This document shows positions 45,090-55,946 of a stretch of 64,000 nucleotides of DNA, piece after piece. The translations under genes were made by a program, and so were the position numbers. A model generated the notes under the pieces. It saw nothing but the letters and a program-made list of their open reading frames with translations, ran no database searches and was not told the origin of the DNA. Position 1 is the first letter of the stretch, and the number at the start of each line of letters is the position of its first letter. This DNA comes from Meconema thalassinum (lineage: Eukaryota; Arthropoda; Insecta; Orthoptera; Tettigoniidae): contig OX336389.2 in the NCBI GenBank assembly GCA_946902985.2, forward strand, positions 793,290,979 to 793,354,978, given 5' to 3'.

Positions 45090-46402
45090 TACCAGTCTAG
45101 CCATAAATACTGTTACAACTTAAAAAGTGAAAAACGCAAATATTATGAGAATTATTTTAATTTTCTGTTAGTATGTTGTTCTTACAGGCATTTTTTACAC
45201 AAATCACCAATCACTTTTCGGAATGGTCACCTTTGGCACTGATACAGGCTCTGAGTCTTTGTGGCCACTCGTCTATGGCGGAACGGAGGACATCCAGGGG
45301 GAAATCCGCCATTGCTGACAATAAGGAACGCTTTAAACTTCCAATGGTGGGGTGTCTCTTCTTGCAGACAATGCCCTCAAGCACTGACCACAGTCGGTAG
45401 TCCAAAGGGTTCAGGTCCGGACTGCTGCTGGGCCAATCTTCAGTTGAAATGAAGTCGGGGACATGACGCTGAAGCCACCCTTGAGTTGACCTAGCCTTGT
45501 GGCTGGAGCAGAATCCTGCTGGAATGTCCAGGGTTGGTTTTGAAACAATGTGCCACTTAAGTTCTTCACAATAGGCTCCAAAACGGTGCTTTCGTACACT
45601 CTGGCGCTGGTTTTAACACCCTTTTCGCATAAATGCAGCTGGGTGGAGCCAGAATAACTCACCCCCCACCATACCATCACAGAGGAGGGATGATGGGCCC
45701 TCTGAACTTTCGGAACCTTTTTACTGGCTTCCCGAGATGATGATGCATAAACCCTGTCGTTTTGCACATTGAAAGATTCTTCAATGGTGAATACCTTTTC
45801 ATCGGTGAAGAGGATGTTTCCATGACTATTTTGCGCATAACGCTGCAGGAGACGTCGACATTTAAGCACTCTCAGCTTCTTTAGACGCGCGTCAAGGTAA
45901 TGTCCTGTTCGTCGGCGATAAGCCCGTAGTCCAAGGTCCTCTGACAGAAGCCTTGATAATGACCTTTTTGAAATGTTCATTTCACGGGCCATGATAACCT
46001 GCTTCCGCACCGCATTTCTCCGAATACGAGCCGCCACTGCCTTTTTTGCTGCTAGAGTCCTGACACTGCGTGGGCTACCCTCCCTCGGACGATCCTTTAC
46101 AGTCCCGGTTGCAGTGAATCGCGCAATGGTCCGGTGCACAAACATACGACTGATTTTCAGCTTTTGCAGCGTCTTAAAAATGTCACTTGGAGATTTTCCA
46201 ACTGTATATAATGTTATTACTGCAACACGATTTTCATAATCACCCCATTCCATGTTGAAACCTGGAGCTAGGTGCTTCCTCTTTCACAGACAAGTTAACA
46301 ATGGTTCAAGGTTAACGCGTGCACATTGGTAGTTCTTTACCTGCCAAACCGGTTGTACAGTTTGTGTCAAAAGTTTGTAACAGTATTAATGGCTAGACTA
46401 TA
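45090..46402 (-). mobile_element. Tc1/mariner element, DD37D (maT-like)
   Basis: Terminal inverted repeats: AGTCTAGCCATAAATACTGT at 45094-45113 and its complement ending GGCTAGACT at 46391-46399 (ACAGTATTAATGGCTAGACT). TA dinucleotides flank both ends. The element is ~1.3 kb with a single transposase frame. It inserted between the pseudo-exon and the functional guanylyl cyclase exon. Confidence 0.88.
45211..46253 (-). pseudogene. DD37D Tc1/mariner transposase, one frameshift
   Basis: Starts MEWGDYENRVAVITLYTVGK at 46253. It has two helix-turn-helix segments (SPSDIFKTLQKLKISRMFVH; MNISKRSLSRLLSEDLGLRA), a GSPRSVRT hook, then catalytic ILFTDEKVFTIEE, VMVWWGVSYSG and FQQDSAPA. A single missing C just after SAPA (GCCACAAGG where GCCCACAAGG is expected, near 45505) shifts the frame, giving a false end at 45411. 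In the other frame the gene continues DWPSSSPDLNPLDYRLWSVL to a stop at 45211. Once the frame is followed, 37 residues separate the second and third acids, the DD37D signature of maT-type elements. All three acids survive, so this copy is one base from an open frame. Usual family length is about 340 residues. Confidence 0.92.
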
Positions 46403-46574
46403 CAAGCCTCTATCTGATTCATGATTACACGTGGTCATATTGCTTTTGCAACCACTATTCCCACTATATTCAATAGATCAAAGCGGCCTATCATTAAATT
46501 GCTCGTGTCATCTGTATCTAGAGTAGCTCACTCACTGTGTGAATAATTAATTACGTGATCTCTTTCTGTTTCAG

Positions 46575-46666
46575 GAATCACAGGCGATGTGACTATAGAC
46601 GACAACGGAGATCGTATTGCTGACTATGCGCTCATGGACATGGATCCTCAAACGGAACGTTTTCAG
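46575..46666 (+). CDS. Exon of a receptor-type guanylyl cyclase (ligand-binding domain)
   Basis: Host exon of 92 bp. The acceptor is TTTCTGTTTCAG (ending 46574) and the donor CAG then GTGAGT (46667). Phase 1 in, phase 0 out: one base from the previous exon plus GA completes the first codon. It reads ITGDVTIDDNGDRIADYALM then DMDPQTERFQ. This matches the conserved membrane-proximal end of the ANF-receptor ligand-binding domain in natriuretic-peptide-receptor-type guanylyl cyclases, where G(I/V)TG.V..D..GDR..DY.L.DMDP is diagnostic. These are single-pass membrane receptors that make cGMP on peptide binding. No other exon of the gene is recognisable here, so flanking introns are long and repeat-filled. 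A pseudo-exon copy lies at 44917. The family is clear; the exact paralogue is not. Confidence 0.85.
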
Positions 46667-47397
46667 GTGAGTTTTTATGTGTAAAATTAATATTAATTCA
46701 TAATTCAATACTAACAGGTAATTTAGTAAATAGATAAATTAGTCCATTTTCATATATTCTATCAATACTTCCCTTTACAAAACTTTTCCGTCTGTTTATT
46801 GGATTTGCCTCGTTATGGACCAAATATGATGTATATTTTGCTTGTGTAGTCTATAGGGCAACACTTTCAAACTCAATACTCAGTATCCAGACATGCATCT
46901 AGCTAAGACAATAAACATAAAAAGTAATATTTTAAGACTGCAAAATAGCCTAACTCTGGCACTATTGCTTACCCTGTCTTAAACCAAAGCTTTCATCGTT
47001 GCTCAAATTCATTCAAATTAACACGCTTCAGCACTGGAAAATATGTGCCAAAAGTCACATGAAAGGGCACTATTTATGGTACGTGAATAAAAAGTATATA
47101 CCGGAATATTTAAATCACGGTACTGGCTTATCAACTTTCCCGATGTTTAGTTCAATAAAAATAAGTCAGTTGGTTGTTTTCAGAAATAGAAATGTAAATT
47201 ATCTATAATTTACTAGAACATTTGGGATATGATCTCAATATTGCACCGTTTCAAACAAACACCAACAACACCACAATAAGCAATAAGTGCTAAAATATAC
47301 AATATTCAGTATCAGCTATGACTCCTTTCGTAAGGATGTCATCATTGTGCACCCAAAAGCAAGGGTCAATTAAAGAAAAGTCATATCGACGGCTTAT
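46667..47397 (+). other. Intron sequence downstream of the guanylyl cyclase exon
   Basis: It begins with donor GTGAGTTTTT. AT-rich, with no further exon or repeat recognised before the DD41-type transposon. Confidence 0.5.
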
Positions 47398-48953
47398 ACA
47401 GGGTGTCCCGAAAAATGTTCCAATATTTACGGAGGTTGTAGTATGCAACAAGGGAAGAACAAAAGGTCCTATCAACATTGGTCATAAACTTCATATATTT
47501 CGAGATGCAATCCTCTATTGCTATTGTCAATGATCACCATGTCTCTGATGTACACTTCGCAACATCTGCTCGAAGTGCAAGCCATCCATTGCTATGTAGC
47601 CTTCCACCCTACGCCGCAGGGAATCACGCGTTCTTTGGAACAACCCTGGTCGTTGCCGGATTGCATCACATGCTTCGAACACTCGTAGTGTCTGCACATC
47701 AATGATGGGGACTGCATACACCAGGGTGTCTACATGTCCCCACAGCCAAAAATGGAGAGGATTTAGGTCAGAAGGATGGACAGGCCAAGGTATTGGCCCT
47801 CCCCGGCCCATCCATCGCCCAGGAAAGACGCGATTTAGGTGTCGCCTAACCCGAAGATGAAAATGGGCAGGTGCCCCATCATGCATGTACCACATTTGCA
47901 TTCGTTCCTGTATTGGCACATACTCTAGCAACACAGGTAATTGGTTCCGAAGGAAGTTGCGGTACATAGCACCATTCAAATCGTTGTTTAGCACATACGG
48001 ATCTATTAATCTGTCCCCGTGATTGCCTGCCCAAACCTTGATACGAAATTTGTGCTGTAGGCTTCTCTCGTCAAGTGCATGCGGGTTTTCATTCGGCCCA
48101 TACGTGCGTATTATGAAAATTTACGACACCGTCCCTTGTGAAATCCACCTCATCTGTAAACAGAACCGTCGCTGTGAAATTCAGATCCTGATCACACATT
48201 TGGCAGAATTGCACTCTGCCGGGCCGATCTTGCGGCAGCGCTTGACCTTGCTGCACATGGTATGGATAGAGCAACTGTTCATGGAGAACTCTCCAAACAC
48301 CAGATTAAGCTATACCTACAGCTGAAGCTATTCTTCGGACACTAGTTCTAGGGTTGTCCTCCACATGTTATAATACCCCCTGCTCCACATCAGGTGTGCG
48401 CATTGATCGAGGTCTGCCACGATCCCCTGTTCTTGCAGCAAAGAATCCATTTTCCGAAAGTCACTGGAAGAGGGTACTAAACATCTTTACAGATGGTGTA
48501 CGGCGACGTGGATACTTGGCCATATACACGTTCCGTGCCCCTAGGTTGCTTCCTTTTGCGTTCCCGTAGCAGAAGATCATATCTGCCATCTCCCGTGTTG
48601 AAAAGTAGGCCTCCATTATGCGTTAAGTCCAGACAAGGACAAGAAGACTACGTACAGTGTACAGTAGAGCGTGGTAGTACAGTAATGCAGCGTCGCACCA
48701 TAGACGTGTACACCAGATGACAATAACATACCTGACTGCTTGAGCAACGTCCGTACTGTGCTGTGGTCTCGTGTCGACTACGATTGATACACAAGCAACC
48801 ACAATGTGCTGCAGAGCATTACGTAGCACCTGACGTCTACCATAGCGCCAAAATTATTACGTTTACGACTAATGTGTATTTGAACTTTTTTCTTCCCTTA
48901 TTGCATATTACAACCTCAGTAAATATTGGAAACTTTTTTCGGTACACCCTGTT
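47398..48953 (-). mobile_element. Tc1/mariner element, DD41 type, ~65-bp terminal repeats
   Basis: The left terminal repeat runs from 47398 (ACAGGGTGTCCCGAAAAATG, then CCAATATTTACGGAGGTTG). Its reverse complement ends at 48953 (CAACCTCAGTAAATATTGG..TACACCCTGT). The repeats match for about 65 bp with a few changes. It is ~1.55 kb and holds one degenerate transposase. The exact target duplication is unclear (TTATA on the left, TTTAA on the right). Confidence 0.88.
47527..48616 (-). pseudogene. DD41-type Tc1/mariner transposase, degenerate
   Basis: ATG at 48616 begins MEAYFSTREMADMIFCYGNA, a DUF4817-type N-terminal helix-turn-helix. In-frame stops follow after TLFQ, EQGVL and SAVGIA. The catalytic domain has VLFTDEVDFTRDGVVNFHN (first D), an early stop after HVWAE (about 48089) and frameshifts to about 47994. 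It then has MWYMHDGAPAHFHLRVRRHL (second D) and SDLNPLHFWLWGH. The residue expected to be the third acid, 42 positions after the second (41 between), is histidine. The last segment RRRVEGYIAMDGLHFEQML is the usual C-terminus. It is dead through several lesions, including the active site. Confidence 0.88.
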
Positions 48954-48959
48954 TAATAT

Positions 48960-50340
48960 ATGAATTATAGATAAAGATTATTGTGGTGGCTCGCTATACC
49001 TAGCTTCACTCCACTTCAATCCTATTTATGTTAATTGCGTCCATCAACATTCTGTAATATCTGACTCGTAGATATTGAGATGCGTGTAAATATTTCGGAT
49101 GGTCGCCATGAGTGATTTTTATAATTTTAGACCATAGAGTTATGTAAAATTCTATGAAAATTATTGCGTAGGTGTATTATTTAAACTTCAATCGTATCCT
49201 CAGTGTGCAAGAAATGAAAACAAGATTTTAAAATTTCACACAAGCGCCATCTTGTGGTTATGAATCCAATTGAAATAAATTAGATGTCAGTTGATTAACA
49301 TTTCTACTGTAGGCATAAGCATTTGCCTTACCAAGATTCACTGCGCTCGGATGGTTATATCCCAAGAAACGACCTATTAAATATTTAAATTTCGCATCGC
49401 CGTCATGTTGGATTTGTGCTCAACAGGTTAATGAAAATCACATAAGTGAACTTACATGCATATACCTAATCAGCATACAACATTTCAGTTTGATTGCTGC
49501 CATAGATTGGTAGATATTGAGAACCGTTTCAATATTTTGGATGGTTGCCAAGTTGGATTTTTATATATGAAGGCCATATAGTTATGAACTATTAGATGGC
49601 GATTATTTCGTAGATTCATTATTTAGACTTTATCATCTAGGCTTACAGGATGGAGCCGCGTCGTATATCGGTGATTATTTCCCGACGTTTCGGCTGACAT
49701 TGCAGCAGCCTTAATCATGGGTAGGTACGAGTTTGAGTACGGACACCAACTCGTACCTACCCATGATTAAGGCTGCTGCAATGTCAGCCGAAACATCGGG
49801 AAATAATCACCGATATACGACGCGGCTCCATCCTGTAAGCCTAGATGATAAACTAGACACCGGACGCGAAAGCCTACGATCATTATTTAGATGTTCACTT
49901 CGATCGCATGATTAGGACACCAGAAATAAAAAAGTAATTCTAAAATTTCTTGAGGTTATGTAAACAATTGAACTAAATTTGATGTCAGTGCATTGCAATG
50001 TGTATTAGCATTTGCTGTACTATGTTCCACTGCGCTCGGATGGTTAAATCGTGAGAGAGGTCTATTTAAATGATTCAACATTGCTTGGCCACAATGTTCG
50101 TTTCGTAATTAACAGTGTTAAAAATCACATAAGTGAACTTTCAGTAGTGCTCTTTATCACCGTCCAAATTTCAGGGCAACATCTGTAATACGTTCGGAGA
50201 TATAGAATCTCGGTGAAATATTTTGCACAGCCGCCATGTTGGATTGGTGAGACGTTATAAAATTTGAAGGACATGGTCGGGATCGGACAGAATAGTACTA
50301 TGATGTTACCTAGTTTCATTGAAGACGCTCTAGCCGTTTA
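48960..50340. repeat. ~440-bp diverged repeat array, first part
   Basis: Landmarks recur: GTAGATATTGAGA (49072, 49511), TTCACTGCG(C)TCGGATGGTT (49339, 50027), CGCCATGTTGGAT-type blocks (49105, 49400, 49545, 50231) and ATTATTTAAACTTCAATCG-type blocks (49178, 49884). It continues at 51900-52650 after an inserted element. No gene is seen. Confidence 0.6.
49628..49879. mobile_element. 252-bp hairpin insertion with 12-bp target duplication
   Basis: 49629-49733 is the reverse complement of 49748-49852 with one mismatch over 105 bp and a 14-nt loop (49734-49747). A 27-bp non-palindromic tail follows (49853-49879). The unit is flanked by TCATTATTTAGA at 49616-49627 and 49880-49891. The surrounding repeat array reads continuously if the insert is removed. 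A 60-codon frame through the right stem is not a gene. Confidence 0.9.
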
Positions 50341-51890
50341 GATGCTAATTAGGGGAAGCACACACACACCCATACACACAAGGACAAAATGTGACCTCAT
50401 AAGCCTATTTTTTTAACCTACTTTTCACATTTTGCAAAAATGAGGAAAAAGTAGACTTATGATATCGGGCAAATGTGTGTCTGTCTGTCTGTCTGTCTGT
50501 CCTTCTGTCTGTCTGTCTGTCCTTCTGTCTGTCTGTCTGGCTGTGTGTGTGTCCCCCCCCCCTATCAACTCCTAAACGGCTGCAGCAATCGAAACAAAAT
50601 TTGGTAGGAGTAAAGATCTATACCTGAATATCTCACGGCCATATTTGAAAATGATGTCAGTGCTACCAACTGCTGAAAAATCGCAATTGAAATTTGAGCT
50701 CTATGTTGGATATCTCGGAAGGTATGAATGGGAGCTATTTGAAAATTGGCACACATATAGATAATAATATTGCAGTTTAATTTCCAGGAGGCCATACATG
50801 GCAGTGTTGACAAAATGATTATAAGCCTGCTGATAAGTCCAATATTAAAATGCATATAACTTCTACACTATCAATTGGAATTCAACCAAATTTAGTATGT
50901 GCTATGTGTTCATAAACAGATATAACTGAGCGTATTCCTAAGATCCACCAGGGCTGCCAACTGTTAATAAATGCTCTCAATTTATTTTTTCCAAATACCA
51001 ATATATCAGAAAGCATGCAAGCCGACAACTTTAAACTATGCACACGTATAGTACCTGACATTCTGTATTAATTTGGTGTAACTTATATACGTCAGTGCTA
51101 CCAACATGATTATAAGCCTGCTGAGAGGTCCAACTTTAAATACATGTAGCTTCTATACTATCATTTGGATTTCAACCAAAATTTGTATGTGCTATGTGCA
51201 CCATAACAGAAACGACTATGCGTATTCTTAAGAGCAACCAGTGTTGCCAACTGTTAAAAAATGGTCTCTCTATTTTTGTTTCCCTAATATCAATATATCA
51301 AAAAATATGCAAGCCAATAGCTCTAAAATTTGCACACGTATAGTACCTGACATTCTAGGTTAATTTGGAGTAATTAATATACGTCAGTGCTGCCAACATG
51401 ATTCTAAGCCTGCTGATAGGTCGAATTTTAAAATACCTGTAACTTCTATACTAACAAATGGATTTCATTCAAAATTAACACAACAAGAGATCATATTATT
51501 GCAGATTATTTCTGACCAATACATGTATGTCATTGTTGCCAACATGATTTTAAGCGCGCTGTTAGATCCAATGTTTAACTGCATGTAACGTCCATGCTAT
51601 CCATTGGACATCAACCAAATTTTGTATTCTGTACCTTAAGAAATGGAAACAAGAATATATTCAGTCACCAGGGCTGCCAACTGTAGTTCTCTATTAGGCT
51701 ACATTATGCCAGGTATACAGTATTTCGAACTAATTCGAAATTTCTATATTACCAATTTAATTTTGTCATTATTCTAGATAGATCCATATAGATTAATCAA
51801 TGGCATGAATTTTAAATTTTAAGAAAAGTAGGCTCTTTAGTTCGTCACGGAACTTCTTGTTATAAATGAAAATAGGCTAAAAATAGTTTT
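50341..51890 (+). mobile_element. (CTGT)n-headed non-coding element with 290-bp internal repeats
   Basis: It interrupts the 440-bp array. It starts with a CACACACACC-type run and (CTGT)n at 50475-50552, then ten C, then CTATCAACTCCTAAACGGCT and GAAACAAAATTTGGTAGGAG, a leader seen at the head of many non-autonomous arthropod elements. Inside, CAACATGATTATAAGCCTGC-type units start near 50803, 51090, 51381 and 51535. No protein is encoded. It may be Helitron-like, but I could not identify a terminal hairpin with CTRR. Confidence 0.55.
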
Positions 51891-51899
51891 TGAAAACTA

Positions 51900-52650
51900 C
51901 GGACACCACTAACCTTAATTATTAAAACAATACTCTAAAAATAAAAGTCTTGTGTGCACTTCTGCACTAAACATTTACTAATTTTTCTTCTAGCACCACA
52001 CACAATACTTAAATTCGTTAGGTGTAATAGTTTCGCAGACAATAAGTATTGGTGAAATATTTCGTGTGGCCGTCGTGTTGGAATCGTTTAAATGTATTCC
52101 CTACAGTTATATACCAGTAGATAAATACTCTAATATTGATGCATTATACAAACTTTCAATTTGATCGCTGAATAGGATGCGTGAAATTGAAATATGGTTT
52201 TAAAATCTCACTCCGCCGCCAATTTGAATATTTCAACAGAATTGCAAAATAGCAGATGCCGCATTAAATAAGAATTCATTCTGTCAAGTTTCACTGCGTT
52301 CGGATTATTAGATTTTCAGCAAAGTCATTTTAAATGCTTGAAATTCGCGTGGACCTGATTTTTCCTGTGTGTTTACCATGTTTATGATTGTCACACAAGT
52401 GTAAATATTTAACAGTTCTGCTATACGATAGAAAATTCAGTTTGACTGCTTGTAATAGCTTCTGTTACTGTAGATGGAGAACCCATGAAATAGTTCGAGT
52501 GGCCGCCATGTTGGTTTGTTTTAAGTGTAGCCATTAGTAATGTACTGGTAGATGGATATTATGGTGTTGGTTTATTTTTTTCACAGCTTCACTTCGATCG
52601 CTTGATTGGGATACAAGAATTAAAATATGATTTTGAAAATTGATATTATA
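51900..52650. repeat. ~440-bp diverged repeat array, second part
   Basis: It resumes the landmarks of 48960-50340: GAAATATTTCGTGTGGCCGT (52052), TTTCACTGCGTTCGGATTAT (52289), GAGTGGCCGCCATGTTGGTT (52497) and CTTCACTTCGATCGCTTGAT (52588). Confidence 0.6.
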
Positions 52651-54530
52651 CTTCCTTTTCCTCATTTAGAAGTCTCTGCATACTTTATAATGATACGCCG
52701 TCTTGATATGTTGGACATACATTCTTTTTAAACGCGAAACAGCAATGACTGTTCTGTGAAATATGGCAAACTTAAGATTTATAACAGGACTAGTGTTTAT
52801 TTTTAAAATAATTAGTAGATCAGTGTAGAAAAAATTACGGAATGGTAGTCACCGTCTAAAATTTAAATTTTTGGACTATTTCAGTTTTTAAAACCCTTTT
52901 CAATTACAATTCATTGTCATTTCTTAACATTGTCATTAGAACAGCAAGAAGAGAAGTGCTGCAACTAGAAATTAGGGTTTTGTGTTATGTATTCTGTTGA
53001 ATGTTGACATTCAAGCAGTTTTATTTCAGAGCACTCTCATGCTCTTATTGGGAAATATTAGGGATTTGTAGAGGGTGTTCCAATTTTATCTAAATCTGTA
53101 AAATTAACAGTATGTTCATTACTTTTACAAATCTACATGCCTGCACTGATCAGCACCAAGGTGTGGTGGTAGTTGTATTGTCAAATTCAAATTGATGTTG
53201 GTAGATGCGAAATCGCACAAGTCTACTTTGGACCATAAATGAGTTGAGACCGGAATAGTGTTCTTTAGACAGTTACGCATTTTTTACAGTGCAAAACAAT
53301 ATCAATTTCCATGAGGAAGTCCTTAGAATTGTAGGAAGGAAACTAAGGCAGTTGCAAAACAGCACCTTTGAAAGTGCCAAAAGCAATAGACATAATAAAG
53401 TATGAAGACAGTATCCCTAGTGCGATGATGTTATCGTATCAATAGCTGGTAAAGAAGTACGAAAATCTTATTAGTGATAATACAGAAAGAGGCAGTAAAC
53501 TTTGGGATGCTGAAAGTGATTAATAGATCAATTTTTGTATATTGCTCAGAATCTTTGTTTTATTATCACAAAGGGTCATTATAATTCATAATAAATATAG
53601 GGAGTTGCAAATTGACATATATCCAAGTAATTTATATACATGTATTGCTTTAGAAGAAGTCATGAGACACACAAATCCAATACCCTCACACAACCTTTCT
53701 GGGAGTCATTTTTAGCACTGGTAAAATCACAAGACTGTATACATTTGATATTGAAATTAATACAACAAATAGTTTCTCAAAACTCTGTTCGGTGAACGTG
53801 TTCTATATTGCAAATGACTTTTTCATATGTCGTAGAAGAATCGGACACAGCTCATTTTAAATCACTCACTCCGAGAACATTGCTCTGTAGGTCCCACTGA
53901 GATATTTGAAAAAAATTACCGTGTTTTAAAAACAGATCAAGGAATGGTCAACTATGTTCAAGGAAACGTCAGATCATGGTGCCCCTTCTACCTCTATAGT
54001 AGGCAGTGACACCAAAGGAACTCTGTGGGATCATAATACCCTACAGACAGAGGCCGTGACTGCTAGTATTTCATATTTTCTTTAGCGTCAATTAAAAAGC
54101 TCGTTACCTCAATTACGTTAGTTTTCAGCTCTACATGTTAAGCAATTTGTAATTAATATGGGACAGATTCTCCGTGACTCCTTCATGAGGGACCATACTT
54201 CAAAAATAAGTGTAGTTAATAAGGGGACAGGAATCGTATTCAGAATTCCCTGATATCCCAGGTATCAACCCTAAAACAACAACAAACGTAGTGGCAGTGA
54301 TGAGTGTTCTCTTAATGGGAGAAACATTTAGGTCTTCTGACCATATAATATGAATAAGTATGAAAATTAAATGAAAAACATATTATTACTGCAAGAAACT
54401 GACTTACTAGATGTAGAAATGGACAAAGGGGTTGAAATATGGGTGAAACCGTATGCCCTGAACTCTGAAAGGTTAAGGAGTGCGGGATCTGGACAAGGCA
54501 GATTAGGAAGGGAAAGAACCCCGCGGCATA
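52651..54530. other. No feature recognised
   Basis: AT-rich sequence with no reading frame, repeat or exon signature that I can support. Confidence 0.45.
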
Positions 54531-54534
54531 TCCG

Positions 54535-54775
54535 AATGCGTTAAATCGCGCAACACGACCGCGATGGTGAGCTGCAGCAAATTCATAGTACGTAGGTTCG
54601 AATTCCTTCGCTGCCACTGGCTACCCTGGCCATAAGGGTTGCCTTATTTCAGTCCCAGGACAGCTACACACACTGCTACAGTCATCACAAACACACAGGA
54701 TAAAAGCAAGGTGCAACACCCACCCATGTACACGAGGCTAAAATGAACTAAATGAACTAAAATGAACTATCAACA
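54535..54775 (+). mobile_element. tRNA-derived SINE, diverged
   Basis: A B-box-like GGTTCGAATTCCTTCGCTGCC is near 54595-54615, with A-box-like GTGAGCTGCAGCAAATTC about 30 bp upstream. The body CACTGCTACAGTCATCAC is followed by a simple tail of (AAATGAACT)n units at 54742-54770. It may belong to a further SINE family. Confidence 0.55.
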
Positions 54776-55344
54776 AGGTAGAAAAGGAAAGTGGAAAGAG
54801 TCCACCCCATAATCTCTGGAAGGAAAGAGAAGCATGAACCCAGATCAGATATCCCTCGTCACCCAATACTCCCGAACTCACTAACCGTGAGCCTTTCAGG
54901 GTGTATCGCTATCCTGGGTCCACCATGCGCGGTGGTGCTACAGACACCCTGCCTCTTTAAGGGCCTCGTACATGAGATTCCGTGATAAGATAGAAAATGT
55001 CTGACCCCTCAAGAAATGAGGGTTATAGGAAAGATGTGTCAAGGTCTAATTAAGGCGGGAAAATAAGAAACTCTTTAGCCCTTGGATACCATAATGCAAT
55101 CGGGGTTGAAGGAGAGCGAGAGCTGACGAAGGTGTATCAACAGGAAAGATGAAAAAGAGGAGCCCCCCACAAGTATTGTAAATGGAGGAAATGCTAGAAT
55201 CAGCTGACGTTCTCTGGTCACCAAGCTAGGTTACACAAGTTGTGAGCCCCTGAAATGGGACAACAACATTTGTCGAATACATTTTAGCTTATATTTTCCT
55301 TCCCAAAGGCACTTTTAAAACATATATTGTAGTTTCATTTCAGA
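54776..55344. other. No feature recognised
   Basis: Mixed-composition sequence. The 64-codon frame at 54791-54985 has no family motif. Confidence 0.4.
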
Positions 55345-55480
55345 GGTTTGGCTGCGGGGCTCAGTGGTAACCTTATTGCCTGCTGATCCCAGTATATCGG
55401 GATTGAATCTCGGCGCAGTCAGTTGGCATTTGAGGGTGCCTAAATGTGATAAGCAATAGTACTGGCGGACTACCATGCTG
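55345..55480 (+). mobile_element. tRNA-derived SINE, family 1, head only
   Basis: GGCTGCGGGGCTCAGTGGTA starts the tRNA-like head. The B-box-like GGGATTGAATCTCGGCG and GGCATTTGAGGGTGCCTAAA match copy 1 at 3013. The 3' half is missing. Confidence 0.7.
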
Positions 55481-55706
55481 AACGGCGTGAGCAAGTAGTT
55501 ATATAATTTAGATATATAAATCGTGGAAACAAGTGAAAAGCGATAACGCAGTGACACTGATACGGGAAACAAAAAGGCAGCGCAAATACTAAAGGTAAAG
55601 TGCATTATAGGAGCAAAATATGACATACCAGCGTCAGGGAAATAGTTAGGTTAGAGTTGAACAAATCACAGCAGTTTACAAACGACACACATCAACAGAA
55701 AACTCT

Positions 55707-55924
55707 ACCAAAAGCCTTACAGCAGGCGACGCACACGCTACAAATTAGACCCGCATGACACTAGTCCATAGGCGACAAATCTACAGCACCTGTCGGGATC
55801 GCAACAAGACATTTTACCAAAAGCCTTACAGCAAGCGCTACACACAGTACAAATTAGACCTGCATGATATTGCTCCATAGGCGACAAATCTACAGCGCCT
55901 GTCGCGATCGCAACAAGACATTCT
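55707..55924 (+). repeat. 109-bp tandem monomers in LINE 5' UTR
   Basis: ACCAAAAGCCTTACAGCA starts at 55707 and again at 55816. The two ~109-bp units match at most positions, through CCATAGGCGACAAATCTACA and GATCGCAACAAGACATT. They end 22 bp before the ORF1 ATG. Tandem 5' monomers often act as LINE promoters; that role is inferred. Confidence 0.85.
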
Positions 55925-55946
55925 CACAATTCGTATACATTTCAAG

